A stretch of 64,000 nt of DNA. Source: Arsenophonus endosymbiont of Aleurodicus dispersus. Lineage in GTDB: Bacteria; Pseudomonadota; Gammaproteobacteria; Enterobacterales; Enterobacteriaceae. A model generated the notes under the pieces. The model had not been told where the DNA came from and ran no database searches. It was given only the letters and a program-made list of their open reading frames with translations. Location of the stretch: NCBI RefSeq assembly GCF_900343015.1, contig NZ_LR025108.1, positions 62,001 to 126,000 on the forward strand, written 5' to 3'. A program made the position numbers and the translations under genes. Below, in pieces: positions 24,101-34,744 of the stretch. Numbering within the stretch: position 1 is the stretch's first letter; each line of letters opens with the position of its first letter.

Positions 24101-24144
24101 CGAACATTAAGACTTCATCGATTGTTATGAAGTCTTAATGTTCG
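24101..24144. repeat. Perfect 18-bp inverted repeat between nlpI remnant and deaD
   Basis: CGAACATTAAGACTTCAT (24101-24118) and its exact reverse complement ATGAAGTCTTAATGTTCG (24127-24144) enclose the 8-base loop CGATTGTT. It includes the former nlpI stop codon and lies about 100 bases upstream of deaD on its strand. On the minus strand the hairpin is followed by GTTTAATAATAAAATTT, a weak U-run, so it may be the nlpI terminator or a structured deaD leader. It is the longest perfect hairpin I noticed in the window. Confidence 0.95.
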
Positions 24145-24990
24145 TCGCTACTGTTAGCCTGATTCTGAAAGGTCATCTTGTACCTGCACAACAAAGCCAG
24201 TTCTAACAGGGCATAGCGGTATAAAATAAATACTATATGCATTGCTAGCTACCGTATAGCACTATAGTTGTAATATTTACCTCAATAAAAATTAGTTTCA
24301 CTAAGATGCTCAGTAAGCTGAATGTTATCTATTTAATTATTTAAAAGCTAACCATCAATGTTTTTTCACTCACTGATTTTACCTGAATAGAATTTAACTA
24401 TATTCTAACCCCATTGCTATTTTTCAACTTTTGGTTATCTATATTTCTCAAATAAATAAAGCTATAAAATCTGGATAGTATTATTGGCTCTTATCGATAA
24501 GAGGATATCACCCTGAGCCAATCGTGCAATACCATGATTTATATGGGCTAGCTAAATTGTAAATTAGATAAAGCTCTAAAACGAATTAAACTCTTTATAG
24601 GCAGCATAAATCAAAATTCCTTGCCAGGATAAAATATCTTCCAAGAAAATTTTAAATTACGTACTATCTGGACGTATAGATAGTAGAATCACTGCTAGTT
24701 AGAGCAATCAATACGATATTATCATACAAAACACCACGCTAAGATAAAAATGTGCATCTTCATCATCAGATAATAACCAACTAGTAAGTTACTTCTTGTT
24801 GCAATTTAGGTGGCATTGGGATTACAAAGACTTGACTCTTAAGCAAATATTCACTATTGCTACTTACAATAAAAATAATAGCTGTAATGTAAAGCAAGTA
24901 CAGAAAAACTTCATATTCTGTATCCAGAATACAGAAACAAATCAAAGTATCCCATCAATCACTAAAACTAAATATAACTTAGTTATTTAA
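24135..24990 (-). pseudogene. nlpI: nlpI (lipoprotein with TPR repeats) remnant
   Basis: The minus strand between pnp and deaD, the E. coli position of nlpI, reads AAYKEFNSF*SF...LAHINHGIARLAQGD, like DAAYEAFDSVLEL...YAHLNRGIALYYGG. It continues QWG*NIVKFYSGKISE, matching QWGWNIVEFYLGNISE, then LTEHLSETNFY*GKYY, matching LAEHLSETNFYLGKYY, and YALLELALL near the end, like YALLELSLL. Stops occur throughout, including a Trp to TAG. NlpI is an outer-membrane adaptor for peptidoglycan hydrolases and the Prc protease. Its loss fits envelope simplification. Confidence 0.9.
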
Positions 24991-25034
24991 AATACTAGGC
25001 TCTATTTTTACAGGACACCGAGCTTTACGTCAAA

Positions 25035-27161
25035 TTATTCTGCAGAAATATGTGTTTCTGTTTCATGTAGCTTTTCAGTGTAACCCACATCTTTAATACT
25101 AAGACGAATACGTCCCTGCCGATCAACCTCCAAAACTTTAACTAGTACTTCCTGATATAACTGTAAGTAATCAGTAACTTTTTCAACGCGTTTTTCTGCT
25201 ATCTGAGAGATATGTACTAACCCTTCTTTACTACCACTGATGGCCACAAAAGCCCCGAAGTCAACAATACGTGTTATTTTGCCCTGATAAACACCGCCAA
25301 CTTTAACTTCTGTGATAATCTCTTCAATACGACGAATAGCAGCTTCAGCTTTAAAACTATCGGTTGCCGCAATTTTTACAGTACCATCATAATCAATTTC
25401 AATCGTAGTACAGGTTTCTTCAGTTAATGTTCTAATGACAGAACCACCTTTACCTATCACATCTTTAATCTTATTAGGATTGATGTGAATAGTGTGAATA
25501 CGTGGCGCAAACTCAGAAATATCTTCACGAGGGCGATTAATCGCCTCTTCCATAATACTTAAAATATGTAAACGAGCTACTTTTGCTTGGTTTAACGCAA
25601 CTTGTATAATTTCATGCGTAATGCCCTCAATCTTAATATCGATTTGCAGAGCACTAATACCTTCACGACTACCTGCGACTTTAAAATCCATATCTCCTAA
25701 ATGGTCTTCATCACCCAAGATATCTGAAAGCACCACAAAATTATTATTTTCTTTCACTAACCCCATGGCAATACCTGCCACTGCTGCCTTAATTGGAACA
25801 CCTGCATCCATTAATGCTAGTGATGCCCCACAAACAGAAGCCATAGAAGAAGATCCATTAGATTCTGTAATTTCAGACACTACACGTACAGTATAGGGAA
25901 ACTCTGACTGAATCGGCATCACTGCTAATACTCCACGCTTAGCCAAACGTCCATGGCCAATTTCACGACGTTTGGGTGAACCAACTAACCCTATTTCACC
26001 TACTGAATAAGGAGGAAAATTATAATGAAATAGAAAACGATCGGTATATTCACCCATAAGCTCATCAACAACTTGTGCATCACGTTCAGTACCAAGAGTT
26101 ACTGTGACTAACGCCTGTGTTTCTCCACGAGTAAATAACGCTGAACCATGACTACGAGGTAATACACCAGTACGTACATCAAGTGCACGCAACATATCTT
26201 TTTCTCTACCATCAATACGCGGTTCACCTTTTAATACCCTAGTTCGGACCACTTTTTTCTCTAAATATGATAAATATTTATTTATTTCAGCAACATCTAA
26301 AGATTTATTTTCGGCCAAAAGTACACTCACAACATCTTCTTTAATTAAATTAACTTTAATATAACGCTCTTTTTTTTCAGTAATAAGAAGTGCATCACTT
26401 AATCGCTGTTCAGATAATTCTGCAATACGATTATATAATTTTTGATTAATCGCTTCTGGTTGCCAATCGCATTTTTTTTTACCGATTTTTGTCGCCAAAA
26501 CATTAATATTATCAATCAAGATTTGTTGCTGCTCGTGACCAAAAACAACCCCACCAAGCATCTGATCTTCTGTTAATAAATCAGCTTCCGACTCTATCAT
26601 TAGTACCGCACTCGCTGTACCAGCAACAACTAAATCTAAGCGACTACTTTTTAACTCATTAATGGTAGGATTTAAAACATACTCATCATCAATATAACCA
26701 ACGCGGGCTGCTCCAATTGGACCATTAAATGGAATATCTGATATAGACAATACAGAAGATGCTCCAATAATAGCAACAATATCAGGATTAACTTGCGGAT
26801 TAACGGATACAACCGTAGCAATAATTTGTATTTCATGGCAAAATTCATCTGGAAACAAGGGACGAAGTGAACGATCAATTAGCCTAGCTATCAGCATTTC
26901 ACCTTCACCAGGACGCCCTTCACGACGGAAAAAACTGCCGGGTATTCTACCAGCAGCATATGATCGTTCCTGATAGTTAACTATCAGTGGAAAGAAATCC
27001 TGCCCTTCTTTCATTTTCTTCTGCCTAACAACAGTGACAAATACGACCGTATCATCCATGCTAACCATAACTGCAGCAGTCGCTTGACGAGCCATCATAC
27101 CAGTTTCGATAGTAACTGTATGTTGACCATATTGAAATTTATGAATAATAGGATTAAGCAA
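25035..27161 (-). CDS. pnp: Polyribonucleotide nucleotidyltransferase (PNPase)
   Basis: Trimeric 3'-5' phosphorolytic exoribonuclease of mRNA decay and the degradosome. The 708 residues (711 in E. coli) hold two RNase PH domains. The catalytic second domain contains [41 protein letters not shown] and [18 protein letters not shown]. These are followed by a KH domain ([19 protein letters not shown]) and an S1 domain ([17 protein letters not shown]). The start [16 protein letters not shown] aligns exactly with the family. It follows rpsO, as in all enterobacteria, and was cotranscribed with nlpI, now dead. PNPase normally controls its own leader through an RNase III-cut hairpin; the gap 27162-27400 is the place for it. 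Confidence 0.97.
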   Translation of the reverse strand: MLNPIIHKFQYGQHTVTIETGMMARQATAAVMVSMDDTVVFVTVVRQKKMKEGQDFFPLIVNYQERSYAAGRIPGSFFRREGRPGEGEMLIARLIDRSLRPLFPDEFCHEIQIIATVVSVNPQVNPDIVAIIGASSVLSISDIPFNGPIGAARVGYIDDEYVLNPTINELKSSRLDLVVAGTASAVLMIESEADLLTEDQMLGGVVFGHEQQQILIDNINVLATKIGKKKCDWQPEAINQKLYNRIAELSEQRLSDALLITEKKERYIKVNLIKEDVVSVLLAENKSLDVAEINKYLSYLEKKVVRTRVLKGEPRIDGREKDMLRALDVRTGVLPRSHGSALFTRGETQALVTVTLGTERDAQVVDELMGEYTDRFLFHYNFPPYSVGEIGLVGSPKRREIGHGRLAKRGVLAVMPIQSEFPYTVRVVSEITESNGSSSMASVCGASLALMDAGVPIKAAVAGIAMGLVKENNNFVVLSDILGDEDHLGDMDFKVAGSREGISALQIDIKIEGITHEIIQVALNQAKVARLHILSIMEEAINRPREDISEFAPRIHTIHINPNKIKDVIGKGGSVIRTLTEETCTTIEIDYDGTVKIAATDSFKAEAAIRRIEEIITEVKVGGVYQGKITRIVDFGAFVAISGSKEGLVHISQIAEKRVEKVTDYLQLYQEVLVKVLEVDRQGRIRLSIKDVGYTEKLHETETHISAE

Positions 27162-27402
27162 AATAATACCCTTTTAATAGTTTTTTATTTATATAACAAA
27201 ACTAATATTTACGTTCTTGTTACATCCTTACAACTAATGATAATACTTGACTACATTTACTGATCTTTTAAATTTCAGCATTCTCATTAGCCACCAGAAC
27301 TAGTTGGAGCTAAAGAAGATCACATTATTTTAAAATAAATTGAAAATATTTTATTTCCTATACATGTTTTATAAGTGTAAAAATTTTTTATGTGTTCTAG
27401 CA

Positions 27403-27428
27403 GAACAGGGGCCAGTAGGCCCCTGTTC
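27403..27428 (-). terminator. Terminator after rpsO (rpsO-pnp intergenic hairpin)
   Basis: An 11-bp perfect GC-rich stem, GAACAGGGGCC/GGCCCCTGTTC with a 4-base loop, begins 18 bases after the rpsO stop. This is where E. coli has the rpsO attenuating terminator. The U-run is poor on the minus strand (TGCTAGAACAC follows), so some readthrough into pnp is expected. Confidence 0.75.
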
Positions 27429-27445
27429 ATTTTAACCCCAAATAA

Positions 27446-27715
27446 TCAGCGACGTAATCCTAAGCAATCAATAAGTGTGGTGTAACGAGCAACATCTTTA
27501 TACTTCAAATAGTTCAATAGTTTACGACGCTGAGCAACCATACGCAACAGCCCTCGGCGACTGTGATGATCTTTCTTATGTTTAGCAAGATGACATTGCA
27601 ATGGATTAATTTCTGCAGTCAAAAGAGCAACTTGAACTTCACTAGAACCGGTATCATTTTTATTACGACCATAATCTGCTATAATTTGCGCTTTTTCTTC
27701 AGTACTTAGAGACAT
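27446..27715 (-). CDS. rpsO: 30S ribosomal protein S15
   Basis: Primary 16S-binding protein of the small-subunit platform. The product is 89 residues, the usual length. It begins [17 protein letters not shown] and carries the rRNA-binding [16 protein letters not shown] and the [21 protein letters not shown] helices. A few residues that are normally constant differ, for example [10 protein letters not shown] for LQGHFAEHK. AGTTATTTT precedes the start, giving only a weak ribosome site. In E. coli S15 represses its own mRNA through a leader pseudoknot; I could not confirm the fold here. Confidence 0.96.
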   Translation of the reverse strand: MSLSTEEKAQIIADYGRNKNDTGSSEVQVALLTAEINPLQCHLAKHKKDHHSRRGLLRMVAQRRKLLNYLKYKDVARYTTLIDCLGLRR

Positions 27716-27847
27716 AAAATAACTCCAATTTTTACACTAAACATAAGAAAAGCCGATCTATAATTTAGCCTTCCTAAACAAATATTAATTCATTCTACGT
27801 TTCAATTAATCATAACACAAGATAACATCTAAATACTATTAAACACT

Positions 27848-28780
27848 TTACACTACTAAACGACGAGGAGCTATTTTATTTTGTTCATCAATCTCAGCAA
27901 TACCAATAAATTTATGCCTATCACCTTCTGTTACTCTAACTTTATTGCCTTTAGAAAACCTATGATTAATAACAACAACCGCTTGCCCTTTTTTAAAATA
28001 AGTGGCAACATTTGATGAAATATTTACTTCAGGAAAATGACTAACTACTTTATCCATTGGTAATAATAAAGAATCTAATTGCGCCTCCAAAGAAGTTATC
28101 CGTAGTTCAAATTTCTGCTTAAGCGTATATAATTGCTCTATTGTTACCATACGTTCAATTGGATAACTAGCTACCTGTAAGCGCCTTAGATAAATTACAT
28201 GGGCACCACAACCCAATATTTCACCTAAATCATCAATAATAGTTCGTATATAAGTCCCTTTAGAACAATGGATCGTTAATTCCAATTCATTATCTTCCCA
28301 ACGCTCAAATTGTAAACCATAAACAGTAATCGGCCTACCTTCACGCTCAATAGTAACCCCCCGGCGGGCATACTCATAAAGTGGCTTACCACGATATTTA
28401 AGCGCGGAATACATAGACGGTACTTGGATTAAATTACCACGAAATTTATCTAATGCCTTATCAAATTGATACTGTGTTATTTCTATTGGACGTTGACAAA
28501 TTATTTTACCATGCGCATCTGAAGTGTCCGTACGCTGACCTAAACGAGCAATAACACGATAGTGTTTATCTGAATCAAATAAAAATTGTGAAAATTTCGT
28601 TGCTTCACCTAAACAAATCGGCAACATACCGGTTGCCAAAGGGTCGAGTGCTCCTGTATGACCAGCTTTTTTAGCATTAAATAAATAACGTACTTTTTGT
28701 AAAGCATCATTAGATGAGTATTCTGCTGGTTTATCCAATAACAATACCCCATGAACTTCACGACCAATACGACGCCTCAT
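27848..28780 (-). CDS. truB: tRNA pseudouridine(55) synthase TruB
   Basis: Makes pseudouridine 55 in the T-loop of tRNAs. The catalytic Asp46 is in [19 protein letters not shown]. The later motifs [33 protein letters not shown] and [11 protein letters not shown] are intact, and a C-terminal PUA-like part ends IAPRRLVV. It has 310 residues against 314 in E. coli. The ATG overlaps the rbfA stop by one base (TAATG), so the two genes are translationally coupled, as in other enterobacteria. Confidence 0.97.
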   Translation of the reverse strand: MRRRIGREVHGVLLLDKPAEYSSNDALQKVRYLFNAKKAGHTGALDPLATGMLPICLGEATKFSQFLFDSDKHYRVIARLGQRTDTSDAHGKIICQRPIEITQYQFDKALDKFRGNLIQVPSMYSALKYRGKPLYEYARRGVTIEREGRPITVYGLQFERWEDNELELTIHCSKGTYIRTIIDDLGEILGCGAHVIYLRRLQVASYPIERMVTIEQLYTLKQKFELRITSLEAQLDSLLLPMDKVVSHFPEVNISSNVATYFKKGQAVVVINHRFSKGNKVRVTEGDRHKFIGIAEIDEQNKIAPRRLVV

Positions 28781-29196
28781 TACTCACTATCTCTATCATC
28801 TTTAGCGTTATGAAAGCTCCTTTCATCATCTCTGACCACGTTGCTAACTAAATTAAACATACGCATACCTTCCACCAAAGAGCTGTCATAAAAAAAAGTT
28901 AATTCAGGAACTATACGTAAACGCATGGCTTTACTCAGTAAAAAACGAATATATTTAGCCAGATTGCTATTAAATACTTTAATACCATTTTTAACCATAT
29001 CTGTTTCGTGTTCTTTTGATGAAATACTTAAAAAAGTTACAAAAACTTTAGAATAAGCCAAATCACTAGAAACTTCTACCCCTGAAATAGTAGCCATTTT
29101 AACACGCGGATCTTTAATTTTTTGATGAAGAATAATCGAGATCTCTTTTTTTATTTCTTGGGCAACACGATGAACACGACAAAATTCTCTTGCCAT
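28780..29196 (-). CDS. rbfA: 30S ribosome-binding factor RbfA
   Basis: Late 30S maturation factor that acts on the 16S rRNA 5' helix and is needed in the cold. The 138 residues (133 in E. coli) begin [20 protein letters not shown] and have the KH-like core with [21 protein letters not shown] and the [13 protein letters not shown] strand. GAGGAAAT lies just before the ATG. It follows infB with a 254-base gap and overlaps truB. The other assembly factors once encoded nearby (rimP, rlmE, yhbY) are dead, so RbfA is the survivor of that group here. Confidence 0.96.
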   Translation of the reverse strand: MAREFCRVHRVAQEIKKEISIILHQKIKDPRVKMATISGVEVSSDLAYSKVFVTFLSISSKEHETDMVKNGIKVFNSNLAKYIRFLLSKAMRLRIVPELTFFYDSSLVEGMRMFNLVSNVVRDDERSFHNAKDDRDSE

Positions 29197-29450
29197 TATT
29201 ATATTTCCTCACGTGGTAAAACCAAAATATAATGACCATATAATTATTATATAAAAAAATAAAACTAAATACTTATATGTATTTTATTTTTATATAGAAA
29301 AAATCATAAAGATGATTTATCATAATAAAATTAATATAATCACAAGAATCGATAACCAATAAACCTAATATAAATAGTTATCTATAACTATTTAACTAAA
29401 ACTCCATAACTGATATTATAGCATTGCAACAAGTATCAATAAAGTAGGTA

Positions 29451-32065
29451 TTAATTATCAATTGAACGTTTCACTTCAATGACTTCAAATACTTCTATCA
29501 TATCACCAACACGTACATCGTTGTAATTCTTAACACCAATGCCACACTCAATACCATTACGTACTTCGTTGACATCATCTTTAAAACGACGTAATGATTC
29601 CAATTCACCTTCATAAATAACCACATTATCCCGCAATACTCTGATAAGGTTATTACGCTTAATTACGCCTTCAACAACCATACAACCAGCAATGGCTCCA
29701 AACTTAGGTGATTTAAATACATCACGAACTTCCGCTAATCCGATAATTTGCTGTTTATATTCAGGAGCTAACATACCACTCATCACCTGTTTAATCTCAT
29801 CAATAAGACTATAAATTACCGAATAATAGCGTATATCTATATTTTCGTTTTCAATAGTGCGTCTTGCCGTAGCATCAGCGCGGACATTAAACCCAATAAT
29901 AATCGCATTAGAAGCTGCAGCTAATATAACATCTGTTTCTGTAATACCACCGACACCTGAACCAATAATTTTTACTTTAACTTCATCAGTGGATAATTTT
30001 TGTAATGAATCAGTAATAGCTTCACAGCTACCTTGTACATCAGTTTTTAATACAATATTAAACTCAGAAATCTTACCATCTTCCATATTAGCAACCATAT
30101 TTTCTAGTTTTGATTTCTGCTGACGGGCTAATCTTACTTCTCGAAATTTACCTTGACGATAAAGGGCAACCTCTCGTGCTTTCTTTTCATCACGGACAAC
30201 AGTTACTTCCTCACCGGTTGAGGGTACATTTGACAACCCCAAAATTTCAACCGGAATTGATGGCCTAGCAGATTGAATATCTTCACCTAATTCATTACGC
30301 ATTGCACGAATACGGCCATATTCAAAACCACATAGTATTATGTCACCTTTATTAAGGGTGCCTTCCTGAACTAAAATCGTCGCAACAGAACCACGACCTT
30401 TATCCAAATAAGACTCAATAACAACACCACGTGCCATACCAGTACAAACTGCTTTCAGTTCTAATACTTCAGCTTGCAATAAGATTGCTTCTAATAATTC
30501 ATTAATACCTATCCCTTTTTTAGCAGATACATTGATAAATTGATTTTCACCACCCCACTCTTCAGCTGTAATACTATATTGCAACAGCTCATTTTTCACG
30601 CTATCAGCATCAGCTTCGTGTTTATCAATTTTATTAACTGCAACGATCACAGGAACATTAGCGGCCTTAGCATGCTGAATAGCTTCTATAGTCTGAGGCA
30701 TCACACCATCGTCAGCGGCAACTACTAAAACAACAATATCCGTTACTTTAGCACCACGCGCACGCATTGAAGTAAATGCGGCATGTCCTGGTGTATCTAA
30801 AAAGGTAATCATACCTTTATCTGTTTCAACATTATAAGCACCAATATGCTGCGTGATGCCACCAGCTTCATCCAATGCAATTTTAGTTGAACGAATATAG
30901 TCCAGTAATGAAGTTTTCCCATGATCAACATGCCCCATCATCGTTACGACGGGCGCTCTAGATTCTGCAATTGCTTCACCTGTATCACGATCATTGAAAA
31001 TCTCTTCTTCCAGCTCATTTTCCCGCAGCAAAATAACTTTATGCCCCATCTCTTCTGCCACCAGCTGCGCTGTTTCTTGATCAAGAACCTGATTTATGGT
31101 AACCATCACACCCATTTTCATCATAGTCTTAATAACATGAGAGCTTTTGACGGCCATCTTATTAGCTAATTCAACAACCGATATAGTTTCACCAATTACA
31201 ACATCACGATTAATAATCGTAACCGGTTTTGTGAACCTTTGATGTAATAAACTAGTTTTTTTATTTTTACCTTTAGTTTTCTTCGTACGGCCAACCGAGC
31301 GCTCTTCTTCGCGATCAGCTTTCTCAGAATGTTTATTATTTTTTTTCTTACGAGTAGCCTTACCGCCTCGATTTCGAGCGCGACGCTCTTCTTCTTGTGC
31401 ATCATTTTCCTCTTCTGCTTCAGGAGCATGACGATAAGTTATTAGAGATCATCTAGATTATCTTTCACTTCATCACGACCACTCCACAGCAGAAAGTTTT
31501 CTTCTGCCATACGACGAGTTTCTTCAGCAACAAGCTGAGCTTCAGCTTCGACCTTACGTTGCATCTCTTCTTCAGCTTTACGTTTAATCTCTGCTGCTTC
31601 AGCTTCACGAAGCTTTTTTTCCGCATAAGCAGTCAAATCTTTATTAGATTTAGCTATTTTTTGATTATTTCTACTTAGTTTCACGTTCTTTTTTTCCGCT
31701 ACTTCGCGCTTTATTTGCTCTTTAACTTCATGCTTAACTTGCTCTTCAGCTTTTACCTTTTCCAAGGCATTGCAATCAATATATGTTTGCCTTTTACGTA
31801 CTTCAATCTTAACTGATTTACTTTTACCTCCAGGACTAGGAACACTTAATGTGCTGCGAATTTTTCGCTGTAGTGTTAATTTACCATTTTGGTTACCTAT
31901 TGTCCTATCTTCACGATTTAAGTATGCCAGTAAAATTTCTTTCTCATTTTGAGTAACAGCATCCTTTTTAGTTTTCTTTATTCCAGCATCAGCTAATTGC
32001 TGTACCAAACATTCAACTGAAGTTTTAATCTCTGCTGCCAATAATTTTATAGTTTCATCTACCAT
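29451..32065 (-). pseudogene. infB: infB (translation initiation factor IF-2), one frameshift in the N-terminal region
   Basis: IF-2 is the GTPase that brings fMet-tRNA to the 30S subunit. The start is [12 protein letters not shown] with AGGA upstream. The first frame stops at 31442 after LDDL, in the charged non-conserved linker. About ten bases around 31437-31446 contain a one-base shift. The correct frame then continues through [30 protein letters not shown] and [15 protein letters not shown] to the end at 29451. The G-domain motifs [21 protein letters not shown] and VNKIDK and the C-terminal domains are intact. All of the conserved part is therefore sound. Because IF-2 is essential, either a shorter form is made from an internal start (the first in-frame ATG is 31157), the shift is bypassed, or it is a sequence error. 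E. coli itself makes shorter IF-2 forms from internal starts. Confidence 0.9.
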
Positions 32066-32086
32066 TCTGTTCATTCCTGCTCCAAA

Positions 32087-33601
32087 TTATTTTGGATCTT
32101 TACCAAACCAGCAAATATTGCGCGCCGCCATAATAATTTTACCAGCCTCTTCATCATTCAGACCTTCTTCAATATATTTCAGATCGGCGATTCCCTGTTC
32201 AGCAAGCGCTTCCAATGTAAAAATACCATGAGAAGCTAAATTAATAGCTAAAACATAATTCATACTTGGTAATCTTAATAGATCTTCAATTAGTTTATTA
32301 TCAGACATACTCTCTTTTTGAACCAATTCTAATGTCGTCAGCGCGGCTTTTGCTCTTTCACGTAAAACTCTAATTGTTGTCTCATCAAGATCTAGAATTT
32401 CTAATAGTTCGTTGATTGGTACATAAGCTAATTCTTCTAATGTAGAAACCCCTTCTTCAACGAGAGCAGTAGCTAATTCTTCATCAACATCAAGATACTT
32501 AACAAAAAAATTAATAGATGCATGTGCCTCTGCTTTATGTTTAGCTTCAAGTTCTTCTTCAGTCATAACATTCAATTCCCATCTATCATCTCCACGATGC
32601 TTTTTTAGTAACTGAGAAGCTAAGCGAACATTTTGTCCATTACGACCAATTGCCTGAGCTAAATTATTACTTTCAACGGCAACATCTATCGTACATTTAT
32701 CTTCATCAACGACAATAGAAGCAACATCAGCTGGCGCCATAGCATTAATCACAAATTGTGCCGGATTATTATCCCACAAAATAATATCAATACGCTCACC
32801 ATCAAGTTCGCTTGATACTGCTTGCACTCTTGCGCCCCGCATCCCAACACAGGCACCTATTGGATCAATACGTTTATCATTAGTTTTTACAGCAATTTTT
32901 GCCCGCAATCCTGGGTCACGAGCGGCGGCTTTAATTTCAATAATTTCTTCACCAATTTCAGGTACTTCTATGCGAAATAATTCCACTAACATTTTTGGCC
33001 GAGAACGGCTAACAAATAGCTGAGCGCCACGCGCTTCAGGGCGTATATCGTACAATACACCACGCACACGATCACCTGATCTAAAGTTTTCCCGTGGTAA
33101 CATATCTTCACGCAAAATTACCGCTTCAGCATTATTACCTAAATCCAAAGTAATGTTTTCACGATTAACTTTTTTTACTACCCCAGTAATAATTTCACCT
33201 TGCTGTTCACGAAATTGCTCAACAACAATTGCTCTCTCAGCTTCACGTACCTTTTGAACAATAACCTGTTTTGCAGTTTGCGTTGTAATGCGATCAAACG
33301 TAACAGACTCTATTTGATCATATACATAATCACCTAATTTGATCTCTAAATCTTCAAATTTAGCTGCATCTAAAGTAATTTCAAGGGTTGGATGCTTGAC
33401 TTCTTCAACCACCAACCAACGCCGAAATGTATCAAAATCTCCTATTTTACGATCAATATCAACATGAACATCAATCTCTTGTTCGTATTTTTTCTTAGTA
33501 GCTGTTGCTAATGCAATTTCAAGCGCCTCAAAGATTTTTTCGCGAGGAAGCGATTTTTCATTAGAAACAGCTTCCACAACAGCCAAAATTTCTTTATTCA
33601 T
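32087..33601 (-). CDS. nusA: Transcription termination/antitermination factor NusA
   Basis: RNA polymerase-binding factor for pausing, termination and rRNA antitermination. The 504 residues (495 in E. coli) show the N-terminal polymerase-binding domain ([16 protein letters not shown]), the S1 domain ([21 protein letters not shown]), two KH domains ([35 protein letters not shown]) and two C-terminal acidic repeats. The E. coli SG after ASQL is replaced by LKKHRGDDR, an insertion of about seven residues. rimP, normally directly upstream, is dead; infB follows after 21 bases. Confidence 0.97.
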   Translation of the reverse strand: MNKEILAVVEAVSNEKSLPREKIFEALEIALATATKKKYEQEIDVHVDIDRKIGDFDTFRRWLVVEEVKHPTLEITLDAAKFEDLEIKLGDYVYDQIESVTFDRITTQTAKQVIVQKVREAERAIVVEQFREQQGEIITGVVKKVNRENITLDLGNNAEAVILREDMLPRENFRSGDRVRGVLYDIRPEARGAQLFVSRSRPKMLVELFRIEVPEIGEEIIEIKAAARDPGLRAKIAVKTNDKRIDPIGACVGMRGARVQAVSSELDGERIDIILWDNNPAQFVINAMAPADVASIVVDEDKCTIDVAVESNNLAQAIGRNGQNVRLASQLLKKHRGDDRWELNVMTEEELEAKHKAEAHASINFFVKYLDVDEELATALVEEGVSTLEELAYVPINELLEILDLDETTIRVLRERAKAALTTLELVQKESMSDNKLIEDLLRLPSMNYVLAINLASHGIFTLEALAEQGIADLKYIEEGLNDEEAGKIIMAARNICWFGKDPK

Positions 33602-33624
33602 TCTAGTTGACTCATTAAACTTTA

Positions 33625-33880
33625 TTAAAAGTGGGGTACTAGATTAGCTTTCTATATGTTTTGTAGTTAAAACACTTTATTCTTGCCATCCACAGTAACC
33701 ATTATCATTTCGTCATCAATAACTTATTGCCATTTACGACGTTTCTGAATTGCAATTATTAATATTCAATTCACTTATTTACCCATAAATATATGATACT
33801 GTGCAACAGTAAAGAGGGACGTCCTGATGACAGAAATCATCGATATTAATTTTTACTCTAACATGGACAAACCCCAAGAC
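33625..33880 (-). pseudogene. rimP: rimP (ribosome maturation factor) remnant
   Basis: Directly upstream of nusA, the E. coli place of rimP, the minus strand reads RPLFTVAQYHIFMGK*VN, then IAIQKRRKWQ*VIDDEMIMVTVDG and [10 protein letters not shown] with its stop at 33625. E. coli RimP has [45 protein letters not shown] and [11 protein letters not shown]. Several TAA codons interrupt it, and only traces of the first half remain beyond 33830. RimP helps assemble the 30S subunit. Confidence 0.9.
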
Positions 33881-33921
33881 ATAAAAAAAGAACTGAAAAA
33901 AAATAATTATTTTAAAATAAC

Positions 33922-33946
33922 AAAAAACCCCGAAACTCGGGGCTTT
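33922..33946 (-). terminator. Rho-independent terminator after the tRNA-Leu/tRNA-Met unit
   Basis: On the minus strand a stem CCCCGA/TCGGGG with a 3-base loop, extendable by one G-U pair, is followed by six T residues. It lies about 110 bases downstream of the initiator tRNA and upstream of the rimP remnant, so it ends the secG-leuU-metY transcript. Confidence 0.85.
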
Positions 33947-34051
33947 ATGCAACTGGACCCTAACACCTACACTAGGTTTAATCCCTAACTAAGTGCTTCT
34001 CCAAAATAAAATAATCTAATAAAAAGCTGAAATAGATCATGTGATAAGAAA

Positions 34052-34128
34052 TGGTTGCGGGAGCCGGATTTGAACCAACGACCTTCGGGTTATGAGCCCA
34101 ACGAGCTACCTGCCTGCTCCATCCCGCG
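34052..34128 (-). tRNA. metY: Initiator tRNA-Met (CAU)
   Basis: A 77-base cloverleaf on the minus strand with encoded CCA. It has the initiator hallmarks: no pair at positions 1-72 (C opposite A) and the three G-C pairs of the anticodon stem around GGGCTCATAACCC. In E. coli metY lies between leuU and rimP, as here. Confidence 0.96.
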
Positions 34129-34187
34129 CTAGTAAATTACGCAAATTTTACGCTGATAATATGCTAAATGCAAGTTACCATTTAAAA

Positions 34188-34277
34188 TGGTGCCGAGAAC
34201 GGGACTTGAACCCGTATGCCCATTTTATAGGCACTACCACCTCAAGGTAGCGTGTATCCCGGTTTCACCACCTCGGC
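34188..34277 (-). tRNA. leuU: tRNA-Leu (GAG)
   Basis: A class II tRNA on the minus strand with acceptor GCCGAGG, anticodon stem CTACC/GGTAG with loop TTGAGGT (anticodon GAG), a long variable arm and encoded CCA. It sits between secG and the initiator tRNA, the E. coli leuU position. Confidence 0.95.
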
Positions 34278-34331
34278 AACCCAGTAAGGTAATTTTTAAT
34301 AAAATTGTTCAATACATAAAATGTAGTTTAA

Positions 34332-34655
34332 TTAATGAGGAACATCACTTGTTGGTACTACAGGTACTGTAGACAATACAGCTGGTTTATCAACTAGTTC
34401 ACCAATATTTTCCAATTTACTTCCAGTCACACTTTTATTAGCGGTTAAATTACCTAAAATTAAACTAATAACAAAGAATAATGTTGCAATAATTGCCGTA
34501 ATGCGTGCTATAAAATCACCTGATACTGACGATCTAAATGAAGCCACCAGACCAAGTGAAGATCCCATATCAGCACATTTACCATGCTGCAGCATGACCA
34601 TACCAATCAACGCAATTGAAACTAATAAAAAAATAAATAAAAGGAATATGTACAT
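34332..34655 (-). CDS. secG: Preprotein translocase subunit SecG
   Basis: Small subunit of the SecYEG channel that assists SecA-driven export. The 107 residues (110 in E. coli) have two membrane segments (about residues 2-20 and 52-70) around the conserved MLQHGKCADMGSSLG loop, and the tail ends TSDVPH, like TSDIPN. In that loop the usual MLQQGKGADMG has Gly to Cys and Gln to His changes. The gene keeps its E. coli neighbours: glmM (dead) upstream and leuU-metY downstream. Confidence 0.95.
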   Translation of the reverse strand: MYIFLLFIFLLVSIALIGMVMLQHGKCADMGSSLGLVASFRSSVSGDFIARITAIIATLFFVISLILGNLTANKSVTGSKLENIGELVDKPAVLSTVPVVPTSDVPH

Positions 34656-34744
34656 AGCTAACTACCTTCAATTTACTAATAGCTTCTTTAAGAAGCAATT
34701 ATAAATACTAACTAAACCTTACATGACAAGCAAGATTATTTTTA

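Noticed and set aside
24796-24990. A 64-codon plus-strand frame between deaD and pnp.
   Set aside because: It lies antisense in the nlpI remnant, has no ribosome site and resembles nothing.
31196-31429. A separate 77-codon basic protein between the two infB parts.
   Set aside because: It is the wrong frame of the infB linker; the true frame in the same bases gives the charged IF-2 linker and continues into the G domain.
33827-34000. A plus-strand open frame of about 50 codons (starting MTEIIDINFYSN) with an apparently good AAAGAGGGACG ribosome site.
   Set aside because: It is the antisense of the rimP remnant: the 'ribosome site' is the complement of the RPLF codons, and the frame runs through the minus-strand terminator hairpin.
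34187-34372. A 61-codon plus-strand frame beginning MVPRTGLEPVCP.
   Set aside because: Same artefact, antisense to tRNA-Leu(GAG).
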